From: CALISC01 sp963542545
GTDB lineage: Bacteria; Bacillota_I; Bacilli_A; Acholeplasmatales; Acholeplasmataceae
Direction of reading: 5' to 3'
Length of the DNA: 60,462 bases
NCBI GenBank assembly: GCA_963542545.1
Contig: CAUTWO010000005.1
Span: 1-60,462 of the forward strand
The notes beneath the pieces are model-generated. The model searched no databases and had not been told where the DNA came from. It worked only from the letters and a program-made list of their open reading frames with translations. The translations under genes and the position numbers were made by a program. Below, piece after piece: positions 26,809-35,392 of the stretch. Positions within the stretch are counted from its first letter, which is position 1. Every line of letters begins with the position of its first letter.

Positions 26809-28029
26809 CTATTTTTTAAATTGAAAGTATTTAGGCAAACCATTTTCAAAAGGTGTTTTCATTTCACCTTGAATTAGCGGTTCGGCGTATTCAACGAAGT
26901 CATCTGTCAAACCTGTGTGGTCTTTTTTAATCCACTCAAGTGGTACTCTCTTTTCACTGTTTTTAATGCGAGAAAGTGAAACTACACCATACTCTAGTTT
27001 GTAAATCTGACCAGGTACACGTTTAACTGCAATCATTTTATCAGTGTGTCCCATAATAGCCGCAGTTGCACCGAACACTCCTGAGTTGTAAGCCTCTTGC
27101 ACATCTGTTTTACTTTGCAGGTGAGCGCTTGAACGCTGCATAGTAGAAAGTTCAATGGCTCTAGATTTAACATCGCAAACTTTCTTAAGTTCGTTTGCCA
27201 AAATTTGGGCAACTCCACCTAGTTGAGTGTGAGCAAATGCATCTTTTGTGGCTTGTTTGTAGAGTTCAGCAATATAGTTGCCATCTGCGTCTTTAATACC
27301 TTCTGAAACTACCACAAAAACGTGCGGTTGTTTTTTTAATACTCTTTGCACGTCGGCGATAAACTCTTGAATTGAAAAAGTTTGTTCAGGTAGATAGAAA
27401 AGATCAGGGCCTAATCCTGCCTTTTTGGCAAGCATCGCACTGGCTGTCAGCCACCCTGCGTTTCTACCCATAATTTCTACAATATTGATAGAAGGGGTGC
27501 TATATACATTGGCATCTTGTTTTAGTTCCATTAACGTAGTTGCTATGTATTTAGCCGCAGAACCGTAGCCTGGGGTGTGGTCAGTCAAATCTAAATCGTT
27601 GTCTATAGTTTTAGGAATACCGATTACCCTGCATTCATACTTCTTGGCCTGCAAGTATTGAGAAATCTTGTAAGCACTGTCCATTGAGTCGTTGCCACCA
27701 ATGTAGAAAAAGTAGCGAATGTTGTATTTCACAAAAGTCTCAAGGATTTTTTGATAGTCTGGGTGTTGTAGGTCTTTGTCTAGTTTGTATCTGCAACTGC
27801 CTAAAGCAGATGCTGGTGTATTTTTCAGAAGTTCAAGTTGTTGTTTATCTTGAGCACGAATGTTAATCAGCCAACCGTTAATAGCACCAACTATCCCGTT
27901 TTCCGCTCCGTAAATATTTTCAATAAATTCGTATTTTGCACATTCTTCATATATTCCAAGAAGTGAAGAATTGATAACACTGGTAGGTCCACCAGATTGT
28001 CCAATTAATACAGATCCTCTTAATGCCAT
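26809..28029 (-). CDS. Pyrophosphate-type 6-phosphofructokinase
   Basis: This 406-residue phosphofructokinase phosphorylates fructose 6-phosphate at the committed glycolytic step. The GGND sequence (about residue 111-114) and PKTIDND (about 139-145) carry the Asp and Lys that mark PPi-dependent enzymes, in place of the Gly residues of ATP enzymes. The family segment IVEIMGRNAGWL is also present. The start at 28029 (MALRGSVLIGQSGG) is chosen because AGAGG lies 7 nt upstream; an ATG 15 nt earlier lacks a site. It is divergent from an ATP-type pfkA, so the cell may run PPi- and ATP-dependent steps in parallel. PPi use is inferred from the motifs. Confidence 0.88.
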   Translation of the reverse strand: MALRGSVLIGQSGGPTSVINSSLLGIYEECAKYEFIENIYGAENGIVGAINGWLINIRAQDKQQLELLKNTPASALGSCRYKLDKDLQHPDYQKILETFVKYNIRYFFYIGGNDSMDSAYKISQYLQAKKYECRVIGIPKTIDNDLDLTDHTPGYGSAAKYIATTLMELKQDANVYSTPSINIVEIMGRNAGWLTASAMLAKKAGLGPDLFYLPEQTFSIQEFIADVQRVLKKQPHVFVVVSEGIKDADGNYIAELYKQATKDAFAHTQLGGVAQILANELKKVCDVKSRAIELSTMQRSSAHLQSKTDVQEAYNSGVFGATAAIMGHTDKMIAVKRVPGQIYKLEYGVVSLSRIKNSEKRVPLEWIKKDHTGLTDDFVEYAEPLIQGEMKTPFENGLPKYFQFKK

Positions 28030-28047
28030 GTTTTTACCTCTCATTCA

Positions 28048-28053
28048 ATTATA
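28048..28053 (-). promoter_or_regulatory. -10 box of PPi-PFK gene
   Basis: TATAAT on the minus strand, giving a very short leader. The -35 region is poor. Confidence 0.45.
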
Positions 28054-28096
28054 ACACACCTATATAAGTTTAAAAGTCTTTAAAAAACAGGTGATT

Positions 28097-28133
28097 TTGA
28101 AACTTCAATAATCGGCTTACTAGGTAGTTTCAA
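28097..28133. repeat. Inverted repeat between divergent PFK genes
   Basis: TTGAAACT (28097-28104) and AGTTTCAA (28126-28133), perfect 8-bp arms 21 nt apart, in the shared regulatory region. Possible operator. Confidence 0.4.
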
Positions 28134-28288
28134 AGGATTTTAAAACGAAAAACTTACCTTATTTTGTCTTACTTTTTCACCTAAATTATCTTAGTTTTTA
28201 CTCAGCAAAAAAGCCCCAAACTTAGGCAAAGCACGGCTTTCGTGTTAAAATAAAAGAGGCATTTTATGCCTTATTTAGGAGATAATTT

Positions 28289-29242
28289 ATGAAAATAGCA
28301 ATTTTAACTTCAGGTGGCGACGCACCAGGAATGAACGCCGCTATTAGGGCAGTTGTCCGCACAGCCGATCAGGCAGGAATTAAAGTTCTGGGTATTAGAA
28401 ACGGTTATGCTGGTTTAGTTGAAAACGATTTTGTTGAACTAAAGTCAACTGATGTTAGTGGGTTTTTGCAAATGGGTGGAACCTTTTTGGGAACTAACCG
28501 ACTTAAAGAATTTGTGGAAGTAAACGTCCAAAAAATCGCTCAAAACAACTTAAAAAAAGTCGGAGTTGATTATTTAATTACAATTGGCGGTAATGGAACC
28601 TACCAAGGTGCATTGGCTTTGTCTAAACTGGGTGTGAATACAATCGGAATTCCCGCAACAATTGACAACGACCTTGGCGGAACTGACTCTACTATTGGTT
28701 TTTCAACTGCTCTAAACACAATTATGGACGCAGTTGATAAACTAAGAGACACATCTTCTTCACATCATCGTTGCTCAGTTATTGAAACTATGGGCAGAGG
28801 TTCTTCGGAACTCGCAATTTACTCAGCGATTTGCGGAGGGGCTGAGTACGTAATTACTCACGACAAACCTTTTGACAAAGCCGACTTAATGGCTAAGTTT
28901 AAAGAATATAAGCGCCAAAACCGCAAACATGCAATCGTAGTAGTTTCAGAAAAACTACTAAATGTACACGAGCTTGCTGAAGAAATATCTAAAGAAACTG
29001 GTTTTAACTCCAGAGCCACAGTACTAGGATACGTTCAACGCGGGGGTTCTCCTTCTCAATATGACCGCTTTTTGGCAACTTCACTTGGCGTTAAAGCAGT
29101 TGAACTTATAAAATCAGGCCTAGTTGGCGGCCTGGCTGTGGGTCTTAAAAACTCAGAAGCAGTTTATACAACTTTAGAGAAAGCATTACTTGAAAAAAGA
29201 GACCACGAACAGTTGTTTAATATTTTAAGGTTGGTATCTTAA
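28289..29242 (+). CDS. pfkA: 6-phosphofructokinase, ATP-type
   Basis: 317 residues, normal for bacterial PfkA. N-terminal TSGGDAPGMNAAIRAVVR, LGTNRLKEF, ETMGRGSSELA and GYVQRGGSPS are family motifs. Gly103 in the nucleotide loop points to ATP rather than PPi. Two positions are unusual: the loop reads GGNGT (N102 for the Asp that binds Mg in E. coli, D103), and PATIDND replaces PGTIDND. GGAGATAA precedes the ATG. The stop codon is one base before the inferred uvrB start, so the genes are probably coupled. Confidence 0.92.
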   Translation: MKIAILTSGGDAPGMNAAIRAVVRTADQAGIKVLGIRNGYAGLVENDFVELKSTDVSGFLQMGGTFLGTNRLKEFVEVNVQKIAQNNLKKVGVDYLITIGGNGTYQGALALSKLGVNTIGIPATIDNDLGGTDSTIGFSTALNTIMDAVDKLRDTSSSHHRCSVIETMGRGSSELAIYSAICGGAEYVITHDKPFDKADLMAKFKEYKRQNRKHAIVVVSEKLLNVHELAEEISKETGFNSRATVLGYVQRGGSPSQYDRFLATSLGVKAVELIKSGLVGGLAVGLKNSEAVYTTLEKALLEKRDHEQLFNILRLVS

Positions 29243-29243
29243 A

Positions 29244-31196
29244 ATTTATAAACTAATTTCTAACCTTTCGCCCAAAGGCGACCAGGTTAACGCAATTAAA
29301 GAAATTACTAAAAACTTCCAAGCCGGAGTTAAAGAACAAATTTTGCTTGGAGCAACTGGAACCGGCAAAACTTTTACTATTGCCAATATTATTGCCAACC
29401 TTGATAAACCTGCACTAATTTTGGAGCCAAATAAAACTTTAGCTGGTCAAATTTACTCTGAGTTAAAACAAATTTTTCCGAAAAACAACGTAGAGTACTA
29501 CATCTCTTACTACGATTACTACCAACCAGAGGCCTACAATGTAGCGACTGATACCTATATTGCTAAAGACGCGGCAATCAACGACGATATTGATCAACTT
29601 AGAAACAAAACTATATCTTCGCTAATGGAGTCTAAAAACACGATAGTTGTGGCTTCGGTTTCAGCAATTTACGACATTGGTGATTTTGAGGAGTTCAAAG
29701 CCCAAACCTTGTTTGTGCGCAAAAATGCCAAATTGAGTATTGCTGACTTTACCGCTAAGTTAGTTAAAATTAAATACACCAGAAACGACTTTGACAAAAA
29801 GCGCGGAACCTTTCAAGTAAAAGGCGATACAGTCTACATATACCCGGCAAATACCCACGACTTGGCAATTCGCGTGGAGTTTGAAGATGACTTAATTTCT
29901 GATCTTGTGTTTGTAGATAAACTAAACTTGCGTCCACAAAAACGAATTGAGTTTATCACAATTTATCCTGCGACTTTTTTCTTAGTCAACGAGGCTAAGC
30001 AACGCTTGGCAATTGAGCGAATTAAGGCAGAACTTGAAGACAGACTTGCTGAACTTAATTTTCAAAATAAACTACTTGAAGCCCAACGTCTTCAGCAAAT
30101 TACTAACTACGACATTGAAATGATAGAACTAACTGGTACATGCACAGGCATTGAAAACTACCAAAGACACATGCAGTTAAAGGAACCCGATGCTACTCCT
30201 TCTACTTTACTTGAATTTTTTGGCTCTGACTTTATTACGGTAGTAGATGAGTCTCACATCACTATGCCGCAAGTTAAAGGCATGTCTGCTGGCAACTTAG
30301 CGCGCAAGGCTAATTTAGTTGAATACGGTTTTCGCTTGCCTTCTACTTTTGACAACCGCCCACTTTATTTTAGTGAGTTTACTTCTAAGTTAGATAAAGT
30401 TATTTATATGTCTGCAACTCCAGGGGAATACGAAATGGCTCGCAATTTACCGGTAATTGAACAAGTTATTCGCCCGACTTATATTGTGGACCCGGAAATT
30501 GAAGTCAGAGAAAAACTTGGTCAAATTGACGATTTGTTTGTAGAAATTAAAGCAAGAGCCCAAAAAAATGAACGCACTTTAGTGACTTGTTTAACTATCC
30601 ATACCGCCGAACTTTTAACTAAGTACTTTAAAGAAAACGGACTGAAAGTCGCTTACTTGCACTCTAAAGTAAAGAGTATTGAGCGCTTAAAAATTATTAA
30701 GGACTTAAGAGCAGGTAAATATGATGCTTTAGTTGGTATTAACTTACTTAGAGAAGGACTTGACATTCCAGAAGTTAGTCTAGTCGCAATTTTAGACGCA
30801 GACATTCCTGGACTTTTTAGGTCTAAAAACTCGCTTATTCAAATAATTGGCCGAGCGTGTCGAAACAAGGAAGCAAAAGTTATAATGTACGCAGACCAGA
30901 CAACTAAACAAATGCAGGAAGCAATTGACGAAACTCACCGTCGCCGAGAAATTCAACTTAGGTTTAACCGCGAAAACGGAGTTTCGCCAATAGTTATAGA
31001 AAAGCAAAATATTGAAAACATAGAGTTTGGCCAAAAAGTCAATCCTGCGATTGACTTTATTGCAAAATCCGACAAAGACGTGCCTGAGTTAATTAAAGAG
31101 TTAACTAAACTTATGGAAAAGGCTGCCGCTGAGTTTGACTTTGAAAGTGCGATTAACTTCAGAGACGCCATCGCTGAGCTGAAAGGACTTGAATAA
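29244..31196 (+). CDS. uvrB: Excinuclease ABC subunit B, likely ATT start
   Basis: UvrB is the damage-verifying helicase of nucleotide excision repair. Coding similarity begins at YKLISNLSPKGDQ, which matches the family N-terminus (FxLVSxYxPxGDQ). The only in-frame codons between the upstream stop at 29226 and this segment include no ATG, GTG or TTG. ATT at 29244, one base after the pfkA stop, is the best initiator and gives 650 residues. The next standard start, TTG 29343, would remove about 33 conserved residues. The P-loop GATGTGKT, the beta-hairpin YYDYYQPEAY, VVDESHITMPQ, LREGLDIPEVSL, QIIGRACRN and a C-terminal UVR motif are present. Confidence 0.9.
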   Translation: MYKLISNLSPKGDQVNAIKEITKNFQAGVKEQILLGATGTGKTFTIANIIANLDKPALILEPNKTLAGQIYSELKQIFPKNNVEYYISYYDYYQPEAYNVATDTYIAKDAAINDDIDQLRNKTISSLMESKNTIVVASVSAIYDIGDFEEFKAQTLFVRKNAKLSIADFTAKLVKIKYTRNDFDKKRGTFQVKGDTVYIYPANTHDLAIRVEFEDDLISDLVFVDKLNLRPQKRIEFITIYPATFFLVNEAKQRLAIERIKAELEDRLAELNFQNKLLEAQRLQQITNYDIEMIELTGTCTGIENYQRHMQLKEPDATPSTLLEFFGSDFITVVDESHITMPQVKGMSAGNLARKANLVEYGFRLPSTFDNRPLYFSEFTSKLDKVIYMSATPGEYEMARNLPVIEQVIRPTYIVDPEIEVREKLGQIDDLFVEIKARAQKNERTLVTCLTIHTAELLTKYFKENGLKVAYLHSKVKSIERLKIIKDLRAGKYDALVGINLLREGLDIPEVSLVAILDADIPGLFRSKNSLIQIIGRACRNKEAKVIMYADQTTKQMQEAIDETHRRREIQLRFNRENGVSPIVIEKQNIENIEFGQKVNPAIDFIAKSDKDVPELIKELTKLMEKAAAEFDFESAINFRDAIAELKGLE

Positions 31197-32269
31197 TGAA
31201 AAAAAATCCTAAAAGCAAAACTAACCCACCAAAAGAACAAGTGTGTCTCAAACCACTTAAAAGAAATTCACTTAAACAAGACCAAGACCTGGCTTACAAC
31301 GCCGCTCGCGGTGAGGCTTATGAGGTTTTTTGTATTAGTGAGTTAATTAAAGAAAATAAAGACCCTGCAGTTAGGTTTATCACTCCACATTTTGATAGGT
31401 CTAAACATATAGAGATAAACCAATTTGAAAACTTTAATATTTCAAACAATGCTTTTTACTACATTTATAAGTTTGATTTCAATGGGCGCATTTTGACATA
31501 CCCGCTTTGTGAGTTTGATTTAATTGCTTTAAATCAAGCCAAAAAACATCTGCATTTCTATGAGTTTAAAGCCAAACGCAACTTAAGTGCGCAAGACTCT
31601 ATGCAAATTAAAAAAGCCCTAGACTTTATTCCCCATATTTTAAAACGCAAATACACATTCGACTACACCTTTATTTCAAGTAAAGAAAGCAGCGAGGAAA
31701 TTCAGAAACTGACCAATACCAAAGTAATTCCTGAGTTAAATGAACCAATTTTAATTAAAGACGGGCAGTTTTTTGCCAAATATTTACGAGAACCAAAAAA
31801 ATCAGAGACCTTGCCGGTAATTGTACTTGATCAAATTTTCAACAAGTTTGACTTTATTTTGCATATCTATAAGTTTTGTCTTGAATACAAAAAAGTCATG
31901 GAAGTGCTTGAGTTTGTAGATGACCCTGCACACATTAAGGTCAGTTATTTTGATAAATTGTTGCCAGAGCAGTATTTAGTTGAACGCATTTATGATTTTA
32001 GTGCTATCTTTAACCAAACTTTTTATATCTTTAACACAATTAAGCGAATTTATCAGAAAATTGAGTATAAAAAAGGTCGCTTTTTTAAAGATGGCGAAAT
32101 GATTTGTGAAAACAGAAAAACTTATATAGAAATAGTGGCTCTGCGCAAATTAATCAGAGAAATCGGACTTACTGCTTTAACTGAAAACGAGGTAAGCAAA
32201 AAACCATTAAAACCAAAGTCTAAAAATAAAGTAAAAGAAGTCAAAGACAGTCAAACAATAAATAAATGA
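31196..32269 (+). CDS. Hypothetical protein with PD-(D/E)XK-like motif, uvrB-coupled
   Basis: 357 residues. The start overlaps the uvrB stop by one base. Not a family I can name. The N-terminal half has the spacing of a PD-(D/E)XK nuclease core: Glu in RGEAYE (40-43), D108 in CEFDLIAL, E123-x-K125 in YEFKAK and Q137 in SMQIKKA. The C-terminal half is helical with a basic tail (KPKSKNKVKEV). No signal peptide or membrane helix. Coupling to uvrB suggests a DNA-related role; that is inference. Confidence 0.6.
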   Translation: MKKNPKSKTNPPKEQVCLKPLKRNSLKQDQDLAYNAARGEAYEVFCISELIKENKDPAVRFITPHFDRSKHIEINQFENFNISNNAFYYIYKFDFNGRILTYPLCEFDLIALNQAKKHLHFYEFKAKRNLSAQDSMQIKKALDFIPHILKRKYTFDYTFISSKESSEEIQKLTNTKVIPELNEPILIKDGQFFAKYLREPKKSETLPVIVLDQIFNKFDFILHIYKFCLEYKKVMEVLEFVDDPAHIKVSYFDKLLPEQYLVERIYDFSAIFNQTFYIFNTIKRIYQKIEYKKGRFFKDGEMICENRKTYIEIVALRKLIREIGLTALTENEVSKKPLKPKSKNKVKEVKDSQTINK

Positions 32270-32298
32270 CTTGAGCTTCAACGTACAGCAAAATTTAG

Positions 32299-32324
32299 CC
32301 CTTTTAGGTATAAACCTAAAAGGG
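32299..32324 (+). terminator. Hairpin terminator after uvrB operon
   Basis: CCCTTTTAGGT (32299-32309), ATAA loop, ACCTAAAAGGG (32314-32324), then TATTTATT. Confidence 0.65.
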
Positions 32325-32433
32325 TATTTATTACAGCAATATCGCTTTTTTATAACAAAAAAACACAGTTTTAATCAAAAATAGCAAAAAGTGTTTAAAA
32401 TTAAACGATATATCGCCTAATTTGTAAAAGAAA

Positions 32434-32462
32434 TTGACATAAAATAGCATTTATAGTAAAAT
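32434..32462 (+). promoter_or_regulatory. Promoter of first DUF4143 ATPase
   Basis: -35 TTGACA (32434-32439), 17-bp spacer, -10 TAAAAT (32457-32462). Confidence 0.75.
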
Positions 32463-32499
32463 ATTGTTGTAAAAACAGCGATATTTTAAGGAGTTTGCA

Positions 32500-33741
32500 A
32501 TGGTGTTTGAAAGAAAACAATATTTAGATAAGTTGATAGCCAAACAAGGAAATGGTTTAGTCAAAATTATTTCCGGGATGCGAAGAGTAGGCAAAACCTA
32601 TTTACTTACCAGACTTTTTCGTGACTATTTGTTGGAAAACGAAATTTCTAACACCAGAATTATTATTGTAGAGTTAGACCTGGTTGAAAACAAAACTTTA
32701 AGAAAAGCCGAAAACTTACTTAAGTATATTTTAAAAAGAACTGAAGACCAAACAGTTAACTACTATGTTTTCATAGACGAAATTCAGTTAGTTAAAGACT
32801 TTCATTCACTTTTAAATAGTTTACTTAGTCGTGGAAACTTAGATGTCTATGTAACTGGCAGCAATTCAAAGTTTTTATCAAAAGACATTGTTACTGAGTT
32901 TAGAGGCAGGAGCGACGAAATTAAACTATGCCCGCTTACTTATGCAGAAGTTTTTAGACACAGTAGCCTAAGCAAGGAAGACACTTTAAAAGAATATCTT
33001 TATTTTGGTGGAATTCCTAAAGTTGTTTTAGCTAAAACAGAAGAAGACAAAATCGCCTTGCTTAAAAATTTCTTTGAACTTACCTACATTAAAGATATTG
33101 TTGAAAGAAAAAAGATAGAAAACGAAGCAGAGTTAGTTAAACTTACCAAAACTTTAGCCTCAAATATCGGCTCGCTTACTAATCCACAAAAACTAAGTAA
33201 TACCTTTCTTAGCTTAAGTAAAACCAAAATCTCGGTTTATTTAATAGAGAAATATATAGACACTTTAATTGATGCTTTTTTGTTAAAAAAAGCAATCAGG
33301 TACAGCATTAAAGGCAAAGCCTATATATCTGCACCTTTTAAATATTATTTTCAAGACCTTGGAATTAGAAACTCAATTTTAGACTTTCGTCAACTTGAGC
33401 CAACTCACCTAATGGAAAACTTAATTTACAATGAACTTATTTCTAGAGACTATTTAGTAGATGTTGGAGTAGTTGAAAAAAACGTACTTAACGAAAAAGG
33501 CAATGGCACAAGAGTGAAATTAGAGGTTGACTTTGTTGCAAACAAAGGTAGCAAAAGACTTTATATTCAGTCCTGCTACTCTATTGAAGATTTAAATAAA
33601 CAAAGAATAGAAGAACGACCTTTTAGCGAAATTGACGATAATTTTGAAAAAATTCTGGTAGTGATGAACTTACCAATTAGAAGTTATCAAACTGAAAATG
33701 GTATCAAAATTATTAGTCTGCTTGATTTTCTTTTGAGTTAA
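32500..33741 (+). CDS. AAA ATPase with DUF4143 domain
   Basis: 413 residues, no signal peptide. P-loop SGMRRVGKT (25-33), Walker B VFIDEIQ (D93, E94), and VTGSNSKFLS as the sensor segment. The region EFRGRSDEIKLCPLTYAEVF and a C-terminal EVDFVANKG (restriction-endonuclease-like fold, but with no EVK Lys visible) are typical of AAA_14/DUF4143 proteins. Their role is poorly defined; they are common, mobile and multi-copy in Bacteroidota, Bacillota and archaea. AAGGAG precedes the ATG. It has its own promoter and stands alone, 350 bp before a second, dissimilar member. Confidence 0.8.
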   Translation: MVFERKQYLDKLIAKQGNGLVKIISGMRRVGKTYLLTRLFRDYLLENEISNTRIIIVELDLVENKTLRKAENLLKYILKRTEDQTVNYYVFIDEIQLVKDFHSLLNSLLSRGNLDVYVTGSNSKFLSKDIVTEFRGRSDEIKLCPLTYAEVFRHSSLSKEDTLKEYLYFGGIPKVVLAKTEEDKIALLKNFFELTYIKDIVERKKIENEAELVKLTKTLASNIGSLTNPQKLSNTFLSLSKTKISVYLIEKYIDTLIDAFLLKKAIRYSIKGKAYISAPFKYYFQDLGIRNSILDFRQLEPTHLMENLIYNELISRDYLVDVGVVEKNVLNEKGNGTRVKLEVDFVANKGSKRLYIQSCYSIEDLNKQRIEERPFSEIDDNFEKILVVMNLPIRSYQTENGIKIISLLDFLLS

Positions 33742-33800
33742 TTGCTAATACAAAACAAATAAAGCACTAATCCCTCTTTTTAATTAATATAATTCTCTTG

Positions 33801-33839
33801 TTTTATCCCTTAAAAAGTTGCTTATTTTAAGGGATAAAA
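33801..33839. repeat. 15-bp perfect inverted repeat
   Basis: TTTTATCCCTTAAAA (33801-33815) and TTTTAAGGGATAAAA (33825-33839), 9-nt loop. It may terminate the upstream gene, but no clear T-tail follows on the plus strand. Confidence 0.6.
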
Positions 33840-33961
33840 TGAGAAAATTTGTTTGTTTAAAATTAAAAATATAACACTAGGCAACGAAACTAAAACTTAA
33901 TTTCCCGGATAATAGGAAATGTAGCACCTTTAATGTTTAGTTTGAGATTTTACCTTGTAAT

Positions 33962-34051
33962 CTGAAAAAATAGTAATTAAAATCCTGAAAAAATAGTAAT
34001 AAAAACTCTGAAAAAATAGTAATAAAAACTCTGAAAAATTAGTAATAGAAT
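33962..34051 (+). repeat. 23-bp tandem repeats (about 4 copies)
   Basis: Units start at 33962, 33985, 34008 and 34031, each opening CTGAAAAA and containing AGTAAT. Copies 2 and 3 are identical and copies 1 and 4 are degenerate. The last copy covers the expected -35 region of the next gene. Confidence 0.85.
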
Positions 34052-34088
34052 AAAAATAAGTTATAATTAAAACTAAGAGGTAACTAAA

Positions 34089-35345
34089 ATGAACCAAATT
34101 CAGTACAAAAAAAGGCTAATTGAGGCGAAAATAAACAGAAAACTGCTCTACAGTGGTGCAGTTTTGATAGATGGTGCTAAATGGTCAGGCAAATCAACAA
34201 CTGCTGAACTATACGCAAAAACAATAATTAAATTGCAAAACCCAATTATTAAAAAAAACTATAAAGCACTGGCTGAGCTATCTAAAATTGAAGTGCTTAG
34301 AGGAGAACCACCAATATTATTTGATGAATGGCAGGAAGTTCCAGAAATTTGGGATTTTATTCGTTTAGACGTTGATGAAACACAAGCAAAAGGTAAGTTT
34401 ATACTTACTGGTTCTACTAAAAAACAAAATGTAAAAACCATGCACACAGGAACTGGTAGAATCAACTCTGTTATGCTACGCCCGATGTCACTATATGAAA
34501 GTGGTGAGTCTACTGGCTCTGTTTCTTTAAAGTCCTTATTTGAAAAAGCCAAAATAGGTCCTGTTTATTCAGAAATTTCTGTTAGAGAAATTGCAGAACT
34601 GATTTGCAGGGGTGGTTGGCCAGGCAGTTTAGCATTGCCTAAACATCTGCAGTTTAATATACCAAAAGACTTACATTCAGGCATACTTAGAGGTGATATA
34701 GACGAAGTTGACGGAATTAAAAAAGATAAAGAAAAACTGAAAAAAATCATAAAAAGTTATGCTAGAAATATTTCAACACTAGCAACAAACAAGACAATTT
34801 ACCTAGACCAAAATTACGAGCAAATAGTTGAAGCACATACTTTTGAAAAACATTTAAATGCTTTAAAAGCACTCTATATTGTTGAAGATGTGCCACCTTG
34901 GTCTTTTAAAATCAGAAGTTCATCTAGACTAAAACAAGGTTATAAAAAACAGTTTGTAGACCCAAGCATAGCAGTTGCAGCCTTGGATTTAACTCCAGAA
35001 AAATTGTTGCAAGACTTCGAAACTTTCGGCTTCTTTTTTGAGTCTATAGTCACTCGTGACTTAAGAGTTTATGCAGATATGCAAGATGCCAGTGTTTATT
35101 ATTATCGTGATTCAAGTGGGCTTGAAGTTGACTTAATTTTAGAACTACCAGATGGCAGATGGGCTGGAGTTGAAGTTAAACTGGGTTTAAATGAACTAGA
35201 TAAGGCTGCGAAAAACCTACTTAAGCTTGCTAAACTTGCGGCCAAAGAACCTGAGTTTTTAATGATTGTAACCAATAGTCAAATGGCCTATACCAGACCA
35301 GAAGACGGTATACACGTAGTTCCACTCGGCTGTCTTCGCGATTAG
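34089..35345 (+). CDS. AAA ATPase with DUF4143 domain, second member
   Basis: 418 residues. P-loop DGAKWSGKST (28-37), Walker B ILFDEWQEVPE (D79, E80), and FILTGSTKKQ as the sensor segment. The C-terminal SSGLEVDLILELPDGRWAGVEVKLG shows the E-V-D and E-V-K residues of the restriction-endonuclease-like part of DUF4143. Little similarity to the neighbouring ATPase outside these motifs. The upstream 23-bp direct repeats suggest a protein-binding control region, perhaps autoregulatory. Function is not established for this family. Confidence 0.8.
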   Translation: MNQIQYKKRLIEAKINRKLLYSGAVLIDGAKWSGKSTTAELYAKTIIKLQNPIIKKNYKALAELSKIEVLRGEPPILFDEWQEVPEIWDFIRLDVDETQAKGKFILTGSTKKQNVKTMHTGTGRINSVMLRPMSLYESGESTGSVSLKSLFEKAKIGPVYSEISVREIAELICRGGWPGSLALPKHLQFNIPKDLHSGILRGDIDEVDGIKKDKEKLKKIIKSYARNISTLATNKTIYLDQNYEQIVEAHTFEKHLNALKALYIVEDVPPWSFKIRSSSRLKQGYKKQFVDPSIAVAALDLTPEKLLQDFETFGFFFESIVTRDLRVYADMQDASVYYYRDSSGLEVDLILELPDGRWAGVEVKLGLNELDKAAKNLLKLAKLAAKEPEFLMIVTNSQMAYTRPEDGIHVVPLGCLRD

Positions 35346-35352
35346 GTAAATT

Positions 35353-35386
35353 AAAAAAAGAGATGTTTTAAAACATCTCTTTTTTT
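35353..35386. terminator. Bidirectional terminator between convergent genes
   Basis: A perfect 34-nt palindrome (arms 35353-35369 and 35370-35386) with A-run and T-run ends. Confidence 0.85.
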
Positions 35387-35392
35387 TACGTT

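Larger units (their letters stand above)
33742..34088 (+). other. Intergenic region with hairpin and tandem repeats
   Basis: 347 bp without a gene. It contains a 15-bp perfect hairpin at 33801-33839 and four 23-bp tandem repeats at 33962-34051, then a -10 box TATAAT at 34062-34067 and the ribosome-binding site AGAGG. Confidence 0.7.

Noticed and set aside
33962..34051. CRISPR array
   Set aside because: The 23-bp units are directly adjacent with no spacers, and no cas genes are nearby.
32500..35345. Defence or toxin-antitoxin island
   Set aside because: Two DUF4143 ATPases alone, no toxin, nuclease system or integrase; function is not established.
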